Positions 24,892-34,109 of a stretch of 64,000 nucleotides of DNA are shown piece by piece. Numbering within the stretch: position 1 is the first letter of the stretch; each line of letters opens with the position of its first letter. Source of the stretch: DAOTWY01 sp003696565 (GTDB lineage Bacteria > Chloroflexota > Anaerolineae > Aggregatilineales > Phototrophicaceae); assembly GCA_034435635.1 (NCBI GenBank), contig DAOTWY010000040.1:35081-99080 (forward strand), given 5' to 3'. The position numbers were made by a program, and so were the translations under genes. The notes below the pieces were generated by a model. That model did not search any database, had not been told where the DNA came from, and saw nothing but the letters and a program-made list of their open reading frames with translations.

Positions 24892-27054
24892 ATGACGACT
24901 GATGATCTGATCGGCAAGACGCTAGGTGGATACGAAATTTTAGACCGCATTGGACAAGGCGGTATGGCAACGGTTTATCGTGCCCGTCAAACATCCATGA
25001 ATCGCATTGTGGCATTAAAAGTGCTACCACGGCATTTCATGCGGGATGATACGTATATCCAGCGATTTGAGCGAGAAGTTAAAATTGTCTCCCAATTAGA
25101 ACACCGGAATATTGTTCCCGTGCATGATTATGGACAATATGACGGGCAGCCTTATATTGCTATGCGGTATATGCCGGCTGGTTCAGTGGACGATTTGCTT
25201 AAGCAAGGGGTGCTATCACCGGAAAAAATTTTGAGTATCATCCAGCAAATTGCCCCCGCTTTAGATTATGCTCATAGTAAAAATGTGCTGCACCGAGATT
25301 TAAAGCCCAGTAATATTTTGATGGATGATGATGGCGGGGCATATATTACAGATTTTGGTATTGCGCGGATTGTCGGTTCTGAAGGACAAGGTTACACCAT
25401 CACAACGCAAGGGGTCGTGGGTACACCAAGTTATATGAGTCCTGAACAGGCACAAGGCAAAGATTTGGATGGACGGAGTGACATTTATTCACTTGGTGTG
25501 ATGCTGTTTGAGATGGCAACAGGTCGTCGCCCATTTCAAAATGATACTCCCTATGGGATTGCAGTTATGCAAGTGACAGCAGCCCCACCTCTGCCGCGCT
25601 CACTTAACCCCAATATTTCCGCCGCGTTGGAACAGGTTATCATCAAAGCACTAAAGAAAAACCCTGATGATCGTTACCAAACGGCGACGGAACTAGCACA
25701 AGACCTAGAAACGGCTATTTTGCACCCAGATAAACTGCATGATACCCAACCACGCGCATTGCAAATTAACCCTGCTTTACAGCAAACACAACCAGCATTT
25801 GTAGAAAAAAAGACAACGCCATCTTCTGGTACCGGGGCACCATCGCCAGCACCCGTGCCTGCCGTTAGAACACCACCACCATCCTATGCGAGTCGTCCCA
25901 TCAGTCAACATTTGCCACCACCTGGTTTTCGTTCACGAGTGCGCAAGATACGCCGTTCCAACCCAGGCAATTGGTGGATCGGCATCATTGTTGGGGGATT
26001 GATTGGATGTGCGTTGTTGATGGGCATTGTGTTGGCTTTGGCGATGTTGGCTAGCACATTGATTTCTAGTGATGACCCACCACCGACCGCTCAACGCGGT
26101 GGGCAACTTGCTACACCCGCTTCTGCTACTAGCACGGTTATATCCAGCAGTATTTTAACAGCACAAGCAGCTGCGCGCGTATCTCCTACCCAGATTATGC
26201 CGATTGATGTAGAACCATCTGCGACCTTTGAGGCGGATTTTGTGCCATCACAGATTGTTTATTTTGCCTATCGTAATGATAAATATGATATTTATTTATA
26301 TGATATGCTCACCGGTGTAGAAGTGCCGTTAACGGATGATGACAGCAGTAGTTCATACCCGATGGTTTCACCAGATGGCACAAAAATGTTGTTTCAGTCC
26401 AACCGTGACGGTGATTTTGATATTTATATTATGGATTTGGCTTCGCGGGAGGTTACACAACTAACGGATAATACAGTTTCTGACCGCACAGCGGCGTGGT
26501 CTCCGGATGGGCAATGGATTGTTTATTCATCGGATACACGTGGGGATGGCAATCATGATATTTACCGTATTCCTGCCATTGGGGGAGAGCCAGAGCTGAT
26601 CTTCAGTAATGGGCAGCGGAATGGGCATCCTCGCATCAGCCCGGATGGACGCTCAATGGTTTTTACGAGTGGGGACAGAAATAACGCTTCATCTTGGGAG
26701 ATTATTCGCATGGATTTATCGACCGGAGAGACTTTACAACTCACCGCCAACGATACGCGCGATGCTTCACCATCTTTTACGCCAGATGGGCAGCGCATTA
26801 TTTATAACCCTTATGGTGACGGACTTTCTGCTATTGCAACGATTGACCTAAATGGCAGTGAATCCCCTCAGATTTTATATGATGGGGAAGGGTATGAGTG
26901 GGGTATGAATTATAGTGCAGATGGCAAGTGGTTGATCTTTAACTCAGAAATTGAGGATGTTTCTTATATTTTTGTGATGCGGGCAGATGGCACGGGGGTG
27001 CGCAAAATTGAAGGGATTGATGGGTTTTATCCGTCATGGGTGCAGCGACGCTAG
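24892..27054 (+). CDS. Membrane Ser/Thr protein kinase with TolB-type sensor propeller
   Basis: 720 residues. The Hanks-type kinase domain covers residues 13-280. It has GQGGMA (21-26), the catalytic Lys43 in ALKVL, HRDLKPSN (134-141), DFG (154-156), and GTPSYMSPEQ in the activation segment. A Pro/Ser-rich juxtamembrane region, a basic RSRVRKIRR stop signal and a single membrane helix (about 362-385) follow. The outer part is a TolB/WD40-like propeller with repeats of the type SPDGTKMLFQSNRDGDFDIY. It probably senses an external signal and phosphorylates cytosolic proteins. The last 19 bases overlap a GntR regulator gene. Confidence 0.92.
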   Translation: MTTDDLIGKTLGGYEILDRIGQGGMATVYRARQTSMNRIVALKVLPRHFMRDDTYIQRFEREVKIVSQLEHRNIVPVHDYGQYDGQPYIAMRYMPAGSVDDLLKQGVLSPEKILSIIQQIAPALDYAHSKNVLHRDLKPSNILMDDDGGAYITDFGIARIVGSEGQGYTITTQGVVGTPSYMSPEQAQGKDLDGRSDIYSLGVMLFEMATGRRPFQNDTPYGIAVMQVTAAPPLPRSLNPNISAALEQVIIKALKKNPDDRYQTATELAQDLETAILHPDKLHDTQPRALQINPALQQTQPAFVEKKTTPSSGTGAPSPAPVPAVRTPPPSYASRPISQHLPPPGFRSRVRKIRRSNPGNWWIGIIVGGLIGCALLMGIVLALAMLASTLISSDDPPPTAQRGGQLATPASATSTVISSSILTAQAAARVSPTQIMPIDVEPSATFEADFVPSQIVYFAYRNDKYDIYLYDMLTGVEVPLTDDDSSSSYPMVSPDGTKMLFQSNRDGDFDIYIMDLASREVTQLTDNTVSDRTAAWSPDGQWIVYSSDTRGDGNHDIYRIPAIGGEPELIFSNGQRNGHPRISPDGRSMVFTSGDRNNASSWEIIRMDLSTGETLQLTANDTRDASPSFTPDGQRIIYNPYGDGLSAIATIDLNGSESPQILYDGEGYEWGMNYSADGKWLIFNSEIEDVSYIFVMRADGTGVRKIEGIDGFYPSWVQRR

Positions 27055-27692
27055 CTCAAATCCTTTCAGATACGCTCCGACAAGACCTAAGAGATGGCGT
27101 TTATTTGTGTGGAGAGCGTCTTGCAGAAAGTGTGCTTGCACGCCAATATAACGTTAGTCAAAATACAGCCCGTGATGCGCTCAAATTATTAGAAGCAGAA
27201 GGTTGGGTTATCAAACATGCTCGGCGTGGCGTATATGTGCGCCAGTTTTCTAATGCTGAAGCAGAAGAGTTATATACCTTGCGTGCCACGCTGGAAAATC
27301 TGGTGTTAAATTGGGCGATGCAAGCCATGAATGAGCAAAATCAAGCGCAATTAGCACAGATTATCGCCCAAGCGCGTATTCAGGCTAACAGCGAAAATGA
27401 TAATGGTGTATGGGATGCCATCAATACATTTCATGAGACACTTCTGCGTATTGCAGATCACCCGATGACGCTGGGTATTTTACAACCAATTCTCAATCAA
27501 TGTCGATTATTGATGAATTTGCGCCAACGATATGACCCGGCTGACGAAACCGTTTATGCCATGACACTAACATTATATGGCAATCTGATTACACATATTC
27601 GATACCATGATCATCTGGCAGCACAAAACACATTATATGCCATTATTATGTCCGAGCGTGAGCAAGTGCTTACAATGTTGGATTTAATATAA
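27036..27692 (+). CDS. GntR family regulator (FadR-like)
   Basis: 218 residues. The winged helix is at residues 5-70: LAESVLARQYNVSQNTARDALKLLEAEGWV (in parts), then ARRGVYVRQF. The C-terminal FCD-like all-helical domain starts near AEELYTLRATLENLV. It overlaps the kinase gene by 19 bases in another frame, so the two are probably coupled. The N-terminus starts close to the winged helix, which is normal for the family. Its ligand and operator are unknown. Confidence 0.87.
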   Translation: MGAATLAQILSDTLRQDLRDGVYLCGERLAESVLARQYNVSQNTARDALKLLEAEGWVIKHARRGVYVRQFSNAEAEELYTLRATLENLVLNWAMQAMNEQNQAQLAQIIAQARIQANSENDNGVWDAINTFHETLLRIADHPMTLGILQPILNQCRLLMNLRQRYDPADETVYAMTLTLYGNLITHIRYHDHLAAQNTLYAIIMSEREQVLTMLDLI

Positions 27693-27700
27693 TAGCTAAG

Positions 27701-28306
27701 CTAACTAATAAAGTCTTTTAGAACTTGGAAATCATGTTTAAGGGTTGTTTTCTGATCTGCACGATATAACGCCACTGCTGGATGAAACAACGGCACAACA
27801 TATACTTCTCCATACTCAGCTTGTGCTTTAATTTTTCGTCCATGTAATTGGCTAATTTTGTCATTTTGTTCTGGTGCATCAAATAGTTTTAGAATAAACT
27901 CCATTGAAAAACGTCCTAACGTTGCGATGACTCTGGGTTGAATAATGTTGATTTGCCGGACGAGAAACGGAGAATAGAGTTTAATTTCTTCGCGAGATGG
28001 ATCACGGTTGTCCGGCGGGCGATCTTTGACAATATTGGTGACATAAACATCTTCTCGTTTGAGGTTGATGGAAGCCAAGAGTTCATCTAAAACACGCCCG
28101 GATGCGCCACAAAAAGGACGACCCTGCTCTGCTTCATTTTTGCCTGGGGCTTCGCCAATAAACATAATATCTGCGTCATGATTTCCCTGACCTAACACTG
28201 GAAAATAGTTGTTCCTGACACGGAATTCATATAGTGGTGATTCTTTTAAGTTAATGACTTCATCCCGAATCTGTTTTAGTAATTCGGTTTTTTCTGTTAA
28301 TTGCAT
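27701..28306 (-). CDS. Uracil-DNA glycosylase, family-4-like, without Fe-S cysteines
   Basis: 201 residues with an AAAAAGGATAAG ribosome site. The UDG fold motifs are visible: IMFIGEAPGKNEAE (51-55 core GEAPG), GRPFCGASGRVLDELL, VTNIVKDRPPDNRDP, and a C-terminal VVPLFHPAVALYR with the catalytic-region His. Classical family 4 enzymes have four cysteines holding a 4Fe-4S cluster. Here only Cys66 exists, and the CRPP position reads DRPP. It would remove uracil from DNA, probably without the cluster. It converges on the GntR gene with 8 bases between. Confidence 0.82.
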   Translation of the reverse strand: MQLTEKTELLKQIRDEVINLKESPLYEFRVRNNYFPVLGQGNHDADIMFIGEAPGKNEAEQGRPFCGASGRVLDELLASINLKREDVYVTNIVKDRPPDNRDPSREEIKLYSPFLVRQINIIQPRVIATLGRFSMEFILKLFDAPEQNDKISQLHGRKIKAQAEYGEVYVVPLFHPAVALYRADQKTTLKHDFQVLKDFIS

Positions 28307-28327
28307 GATGCTTATCCTTTTTTCGTT

Positions 28328-30445
28328 CTAGTCTAGCTCAATATCTAGCCCAGCACTATCTTGTGTGAAGATATATTGACTATCAATAGAGGGTTCGTCT
28401 GGTGCTGGTTGTAGCCGTTGATAACTGCCATCAGGCTGTTGAATCCACACTAATGTATTGTTTTTAAGGTCAGTCGCTAAAATTCGTCTAATCCGTCGTT
28501 GTAAACGTGGATCAATAATTGGAAATACTGTTTCAACACGGTTGTAAAGATTGCGTCGCATCAAATCTGCACTACCAATATAAATGCGTTGGTCTGGTGG
28601 GGCATTATGAAAATAATAGATACGGGAATGTTCTAAAAAACGCCCCACAATACTACGAACACGGATGTTTTCACTGATGCCGGGTAATCCAGCGCGTAAA
28701 CAGCATAGCCCACGCACAATGAGGTCAATTTGTACGCCAGCTTGTGAAGCTTGGTAGAGCTTCTGGATCATGACATCTTCCTCTAGTTGGTTCATTTTAA
28801 AGATCAACCGAGCATATTCCCCGTTTTGGGCGTGTTCGATTTCATTGTCGATGAGGTCAATTAAGGCGGATTGTAAAAATTCCGGCGCGACCAGCAATTG
28901 ATGATAAGATGTTGAGGGCGCATAACCGGTTAACCGATTGAACAACCGAGTTGCGTCTTCAGCAATTTCGGGGTTCGCTGTGAATAATCCGAGGTCTGTA
29001 TAAAGGCGGGCAGTGCTGGCATTATAGTTACCTGTTCCAAGATGCACGTATCGTCTTAGGCGATCTCCTTCTTTACGGACAACAAGCGCAATTTTGGCAT
29101 GGGTTTTTACTGCAAGTTTTTCCACACCATAAGTGACATGAACACCTTGATGTTCTAGTTGACGTGCCCATTCTAGGTTGTTTTCTTCATCAAATCTTGC
29201 TTTTAGTTCGACCAAAACCGCTACTTGTTTATTGTTTTCACGTGCTTCCATCAGGGATTGTACCACTGGTGAGTTTTTACCAACACGATACAGTGTGGCT
29301 TTGATTGCCAGTACTTTAGGATCACGTGCGGCTTGCTGAAAAAACTCTTCTACTGGTTTGAACGAATCATAGGGGTGATGAATAAGTAAATCGTGTTCTC
29401 GAATTTGGGCAAAAATATCTGTGCCTGGTGCAAAAACTTCCGGTATTTTGGGAACGTGTGTAGGGTATTTAAGCTCAGGGTGGTCAATGGCAGCAAGTTC
29501 AAATAGGCTTGATGTACCTAATGCGCCTTGTACTTTATACACATCACGGTTCGGGTCAATATCAAGTTCGTCAATTAGCCGATTTAACATTCGTGTGCTG
29601 ATGTTTTCCGGTACACTCATCCTCACAATAAAGCCAAAGCGACGCTCTTTGAGGCTGGCTTCAATAACAGTGCTAATATCTAATAATTCCTCATCACGTT
29701 CATGCTCATAGTCAATGTCAGCATTGCGTGTTACCCGGAAGGGATAATGCTCCACAATTTCCATCCCAGGAAAAAGCAAATCTAGATTACTGGCGATCAG
29801 GTCTTCAATCCAAATATAATGATCTTTGGCATCGTGACGATGGGCATAACGCTGCATCACCTGACCTAAATCAATAAGACGTGGCAGGGAAGGGGGCACT
29901 TTGATGCGGACAAAATCTAATGTTTCATCAGTATGTTGGTGTCGAACATACACCCCTAGATTCAAACTCAAATTGGAGATAAATGGAAACGGGCGGGCAT
30001 GGTCTGCGGCTAGGGGAGTTAGCACAGGGAACACTTCTTCATAAAAATAATGCCGTAAAGCCTGTTGCTGTGCTTGTGTTAGCTCATGATTATGTTTGAT
30101 AAAAATGCCATGCTGCTCTAGTTCGGCGAGCAATTCGCGCATTGTTTGCCGTTGATCTTGCATTAATGCGCTCACTTCTTGACGAATTGCTGCCAATAAT
30201 TGACTCGGCGTATAGCCATCTGGGCGTGTGCTGGTGATGCCTAATTGTACCTTTTGAATATATCCCCCAACCCGTACCATAAAAAATTCATCAAGATTGT
30301 TACCAACAATCGCTATGAACTTAATACGTTCTAACAGGGGGATATCGCGTTCTTGAGCAAGAGCTAATACACGGCGGTTAAAATCCAGATTGCTTAATTC
30401 TCGATTGGTAAAATTCTGTGGATTAAGCTCTGGTAGGTCTGGCAT
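28328..30445 (-). CDS. ppk1: Polyphosphate kinase 1
   Basis: 705 residues, the usual length. It builds polyphosphate from ATP at the membrane or in the cytosol. The N domain opens with FTNRELSNLDFNRRVLALAQE, the classic Ppk1 start, given here in part as NRELSNLDFNRRVL. The catalytic domain has VKTHAKIALV with the phospho-accepting His and YVHLGTGNYNASTARLYTD (shown as two overlapping parts). The second phospholipase-D-like half has IYYFHNAPPDQRIYIGSADL. An AAGGAC ribosome site precedes the ATG. It may be cotranscribed with the glycosylase gene 21 bases downstream. Confidence 0.95.
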   Translation of the reverse strand: MPDLPELNPQNFTNRELSNLDFNRRVLALAQERDIPLLERIKFIAIVGNNLDEFFMVRVGGYIQKVQLGITSTRPDGYTPSQLLAAIRQEVSALMQDQRQTMRELLAELEQHGIFIKHNHELTQAQQQALRHYFYEEVFPVLTPLAADHARPFPFISNLSLNLGVYVRHQHTDETLDFVRIKVPPSLPRLIDLGQVMQRYAHRHDAKDHYIWIEDLIASNLDLLFPGMEIVEHYPFRVTRNADIDYEHERDEELLDISTVIEASLKERRFGFIVRMSVPENISTRMLNRLIDELDIDPNRDVYKVQGALGTSSLFELAAIDHPELKYPTHVPKIPEVFAPGTDIFAQIREHDLLIHHPYDSFKPVEEFFQQAARDPKVLAIKATLYRVGKNSPVVQSLMEARENNKQVAVLVELKARFDEENNLEWARQLEHQGVHVTYGVEKLAVKTHAKIALVVRKEGDRLRRYVHLGTGNYNASTARLYTDLGLFTANPEIAEDATRLFNRLTGYAPSTSYHQLLVAPEFLQSALIDLIDNEIEHAQNGEYARLIFKMNQLEEDVMIQKLYQASQAGVQIDLIVRGLCCLRAGLPGISENIRVRSIVGRFLEHSRIYYFHNAPPDQRIYIGSADLMRRNLYNRVETVFPIIDPRLQRRIRRILATDLKNNTLVWIQQPDGSYQRLQPAPDEPSIDSQYIFTQDSAGLDIELD

Positions 30446-30546
30446 AATATGTCCTTATTGGTGTTATCATTTGTTCTAGCAAATTCTAAAGAATTTTGGA
30501 ATTTGCCGCAAGAAAAGCGTTAATATATGTGACATTGAGTCAGCAT

Positions 30547-31440
30547 TTAAGGATTCAACGAGCCGATGAGATCAAGGTTCCCATTAAATGGTCCATAGGC
30601 AGTACCATCAACGAGCAAAACAAAGACTTGCCCAGCATTCAAGTCAAGAAACAATGTACCGCCGTCAAATCGTTGAATATTGACATCAATATCAGCGGCG
30701 GGCTGTAAGCCGTACCCAACAGCCTCTTGTATTTCTGGGAATGTTGCCCACACCGCTGCAAAGACTTCTTCTGGTGGGAAGAAGCCAGCTGGGACATTAA
30801 CACCGGCTGCCGAAAATTCAAGAGCAGGATCAGTGATATACCAATAGTCTTCTTGAGAGATTGCCCAAATTTCATTCGTTTCGATTCGGTGATACATCAC
30901 GCCGCGTTCAAAAACTTGAATACGTCCACGAAATCCAAAACTTTCTTGAATTGGACAGCGCATAGCGTTAACAGCTGCTGATACTTGTCTCCAATCATCA
31001 CCAAAAACCGGCGCAACTTCAATACCACAAACCAACCGAACAGCTGGCAATGGTGTTGGCTCAATCACAAAATCACGCGGGTCAAGAATTTCATTTGCTA
31101 ACGGGTCTTGCACTTCACCAATAAACACGCCAATGTATGGCGTGGGTGTAGGTGTGATAGTGGGCGCAGTATAAGTTGGCACACGCGCAACAGCTTGCTG
31201 CGTCATTTGCATTTCTGCTTCACTTGGTGTGTTGGTTGGTGCTACGGTGGCTAGCCGTTTGATGATAACGATTGGCGAGTCTGTGGGCGTGGTTTGCGCT
31301 GTACCTGTGCCGCAAGCTGCCAAGATCATGATAATCATCAAACCAATGTAAACCAGGTTAAACTCACTCTTTTTGAGAGATAAGGGAGGTTTGTGTGTAT
31401 GGCGTGACTTTGGGCTGGCTACACTATTGCTGAGCATCAC
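30547..31440 (-). CDS. Putative lipoprotein with Thr/Pro linker
   Basis: 297 residues. A basic N-terminus and hydrophobic stretch end in a lipobox (MIIMILAACG), so the mature protein is probably lipid-anchored outside the membrane. A Thr/Pro-rich linker (TPTDSPIV, YTAPTITPTPTPYIG) leads to a globular domain of about 170 residues. That domain holds an RIETNEIWAISQEDYWYIT stretch and a terminal FLDLNAGQVFVLLVDG strand pair. Its start overlaps the stop of the DUF2723 gene by 17 bases, indicating an operon. The function is not recognised. Confidence 0.7.
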   Translation of the reverse strand: MMLSNSVASPKSRHTHKPPLSLKKSEFNLVYIGLMIIMILAACGTGTAQTTPTDSPIVIIKRLATVAPTNTPSEAEMQMTQQAVARVPTYTAPTITPTPTPYIGVFIGEVQDPLANEILDPRDFVIEPTPLPAVRLVCGIEVAPVFGDDWRQVSAAVNAMRCPIQESFGFRGRIQVFERGVMYHRIETNEIWAISQEDYWYITDPALEFSAAGVNVPAGFFPPEEVFAAVWATFPEIQEAVGYGLQPAADIDVNIQRFDGGTLFLDLNAGQVFVLLVDGTAYGPFNGNLDLIGSLNP

Positions 31441-33217
31441 ATATCACCTCGTATGTCAATACATTTTCAAATTCACCGGTCGTTTGAATGCGATAGAGAC
31501 CAAAGCGGACATGAGTAATGTCTGTGGCATTTACCACATAAATATCGCGTATTTGTTCTCCTGCCTGCCAGGTTGTTAGCGGTCGCCAACCGTAAACGGG
31601 CGCGTATTGATCGCCTTGACCAACAAGATTCCCCTCTGCGTCTAACCCATGTACAAATACACTAAAATCCTCTTGTGGGGCTTCATGTGTTTGCCACAGC
31701 ACATCTAAAATGGCAGAATCCTCTTGGCAAGTCAGTGTCATGGATGCGGCACGAATACCTTCAGCCACATCATCGATGATGGTGGGAGTTGTGTTGATCT
31801 GGACGATAAACGGGGCAACTGCCTGAAGATAAACAGGGCTGTTTAACCTAGCCTCCCACCAACTAATTGGCTGATTATATAGAGTATATTCCGGCGTGAG
31901 GATACCAGAATGATGTTCGCCTTTGTGGTCAACAAGTTGAATATGTTGTAACCGATTGAGAAATAATTGCCCGATAGACGCAGCAAAATACCGTGGTCCC
32001 CAGGCAAGCATCACAGTTGAATTTTGTGGAGCAGATTCCAGTAATTCGATTGTTTCAATACCTGTACGATCATGCGTGAGGTCATATAAAAATTCACGAT
32101 TGTGAATGAACAACCCGCTAACCGTCGCAAGAATAATCATCGGCAACACATAGCGCGCTTGTGATATACGGCTGTTTAATAGCGCATCTGCTAAAAACAG
32201 CCAACCAAATGCTAATGCTAATGTGATGAGTAAAATTAACGCGGAAAGCACATCACGATAAGCGATAACATGAAATCCATATGCTGCCATACCTATTAGG
32301 CTAAACGTGATTCCAGCGCGTCGGTGATGACGAATTCCAATGCCTAAACCAATTATGCCAAGTAACAACCCCGGTAGAGTTAAATCATATACGAGGACAC
32401 GATTCACCAACTTGAAATTTGCTAAAAGAGCATCCCATGAATGAGCAGGACCGATGAAACGAGAGGCTTCCTTTCCAATAAACTCCGTCCATAATCCGTT
32501 AAGCGTGCCAGGCTCACCATAGACCCAATCTGCACCAGCTTGTGCCCTTAGATATAAATACGCATATTGACTAAATCCAATTACCCCAAGTAATAGACTA
32601 ATGACGAGTATACGTGGTAATTTGTGCCGATTTTGAATAAAAGCCGGATATGTAGCATATAATAAAGCCGGAATCATCATCACAGTTGCGCGATGATGGG
32701 CAACCGCAATGCCACCAAGTAATGCCAGCCAATAGATGCGGCGTTCATCCGGTGTATTCCATAATGCAAGTAGTATTAAGCCAACTTGTAGCATTAAGCC
32801 AAATGTGTAAATTTCTGCAATACTGAAGTGAATCCACATCGTCCGCGTGAGGGCAAACACCATGATTAACCCAACCGCTAGCGTCAAGCGTCTGGTGATG
32901 CGCCATGCTAGCCAATAGATCAAACCCAGGGTGATATATCCCCAAAGCATTGAGACCAATGCCGGTGCAACGACGGGGCTAATACCAAGTGCCGTCATGA
33001 CATCGGTTAATATGTTGCCAGTGATAACATACAATGGATAACCGGTAGCATGAAGCGTTCCCCAAACATTCAGAACAATCTGCGTTTCCCCAACGTCAAT
33101 CATAAAATAATGACTAGAGCCGTTTGGGATGGTTTGCAATGTATGCAAAAAAGCTAAGGCTAATGCCAAACTTGCAAGAATAAAAAAAATCACTTGAGAA
33201 CGTTTTATGTCTGTCAT
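31424..33217 (-). CDS. DUF2723 family polytopic membrane protein
   Basis: 597 residues with about 12 hydrophobic helices in the first 390 residues and a soluble extracytoplasmic domain after them. MIDVGETQ and TGYPLYVITG near the N-terminus match the conserved Asp-containing loop of DUF2723 proteins. These are GT-C-fold-like and suspected of lipid-linked sugar transfer. The C-terminal domain may bind a glycan or protein acceptor. It is followed by an overlapping lipoprotein gene. The actual reaction is unknown. Confidence 0.8.
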   Translation of the reverse strand: MTDIKRSQVIFFILASLALALAFLHTLQTIPNGSSHYFMIDVGETQIVLNVWGTLHATGYPLYVITGNILTDVMTALGISPVVAPALVSMLWGYITLGLIYWLAWRITRRLTLAVGLIMVFALTRTMWIHFSIAEIYTFGLMLQVGLILLALWNTPDERRIYWLALLGGIAVAHHRATVMMIPALLYATYPAFIQNRHKLPRILVISLLLGVIGFSQYAYLYLRAQAGADWVYGEPGTLNGLWTEFIGKEASRFIGPAHSWDALLANFKLVNRVLVYDLTLPGLLLGIIGLGIGIRHHRRAGITFSLIGMAAYGFHVIAYRDVLSALILLITLALAFGWLFLADALLNSRISQARYVLPMIILATVSGLFIHNREFLYDLTHDRTGIETIELLESAPQNSTVMLAWGPRYFAASIGQLFLNRLQHIQLVDHKGEHHSGILTPEYTLYNQPISWWEARLNSPVYLQAVAPFIVQINTTPTIIDDVAEGIRAASMTLTCQEDSAILDVLWQTHEAPQEDFSVFVHGLDAEGNLVGQGDQYAPVYGWRPLTTWQAGEQIRDIYVVNATDITHVRFGLYRIQTTGEFENVLTYEVICDAQQ

Positions 33218-33308
33218 GTGGCAAGCTTACCACATTCACCAGACATTTAGGAAGATGTTCTAAAATCACAACGACTGTTTATAAATTACCTAGATAGGAA
33301 GCATCATT

Positions 33309-33764
33309 ATGCCAGAAATTGGTGAGATTGCACCGGATTTTGAATTACTAAACCAGGATGGTAAAAAGGTAAAATTAAGTGACTTTCGTGGGAAGAAGGT
33401 GGTTTTATTTGCTTATCCTAAAGCGGGCACAAGTGGCTGTACAACACAAGCGTGTGGTTTTAGAGATCAATTCCCACAGATCAGTGAAACAAATGCCGTT
33501 GTGTTAGGCATTAGCCCAGATGAACCGGCTGCACTCAAAAAATGGAAAGAAGCGGAAAATTTGCCATATGATTTGCTTTCTGATCCTGAACATCAGGTTT
33601 TGGAAGCGTGGGGAGCATGGGGAGAAAAATCCATGTATGGTAAAAAATATTTTGGCGTAATCCGTTCACATTGGGTGATTGACGAGGAAGGTAAAATTGT
33701 CGATGTCCAAATCAAAATTAGCCCCAAAGATAGCGTCGCTAAAGCGGTTAAAGCGTTAGGATAA
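33309..33764 (+). CDS. bcp: Peroxiredoxin, Bcp/PrxQ type
   Basis: 151 residues with an AGGAAG ribosome site. It reduces peroxides using thioredoxin. AYPKAGTSGCTTQACGFRDQ carries the peroxidatic Cys44 and the resolving Cys49 five residues later, the alpha-helix PrxQ arrangement. The domain starts with GEIAPDFELLNQDGKKVKLS and ends within the fold, so it is complete. It is divergent from the DUF2723 gene. Confidence 0.93.
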   Translation: MPEIGEIAPDFELLNQDGKKVKLSDFRGKKVVLFAYPKAGTSGCTTQACGFRDQFPQISETNAVVLGISPDEPAALKKWKEAENLPYDLLSDPEHQVLEAWGAWGEKSMYGKKYFGVIRSHWVIDEEGKIVDVQIKISPKDSVAKAVKALG

Positions 33765-33898
33765 TTAAGGATTGTTAAAGAAGATGAAACAAAGCGCATC
33801 TTTTCAACGTAGAATGGGTTTTAAGAGGTGACTATCGTTCAAGAAAATATCCGGTAACAACCATTATTTAAAAAATGATTGCCGGTAAAGAGGTTTTG

Positions 33899-34081
33899 AT
33901 GATCCGTCAGCAGCGCATTAAAAACACAATTTACATTCTTGCTTTTGTTTTGTTAGTGTTACTTATGATGCTGCTGGCGGCACAAGTTGATGATATTGCG
34001 GCGGCAGTTATGCAACAAGCTGATACGCATGTTGATGAGCGTGTCAATTGGTGCTACAGTGCCTGCACATTCATCCGCTGA
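33899..34081 (+). CDS. Small single-pass membrane peptide
   Basis: The start at 33899 follows AAAGAGG by 5 bases. About 60 residues: a basic N-terminus (MIRQQRIKN), one hydrophobic helix (IYILAFVLLVLLMMLLAA) and a short acidic extracytoplasmic part with two cysteines near the end (NWCYSACTFIR). The family is not recognised. The good ribosome site and typical N-in topology support translation, but the size leaves doubt. Confidence 0.45.
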   Translation: MIRQQRIKNTIYILAFVLLVLLMMLLAAQVDDIAAAVMQQADTHVDERVNWCYSACTFIR

Positions 34082-34109
34082 ATGGGGTGGGTTAGTACCT
34101 GCTCAAACC

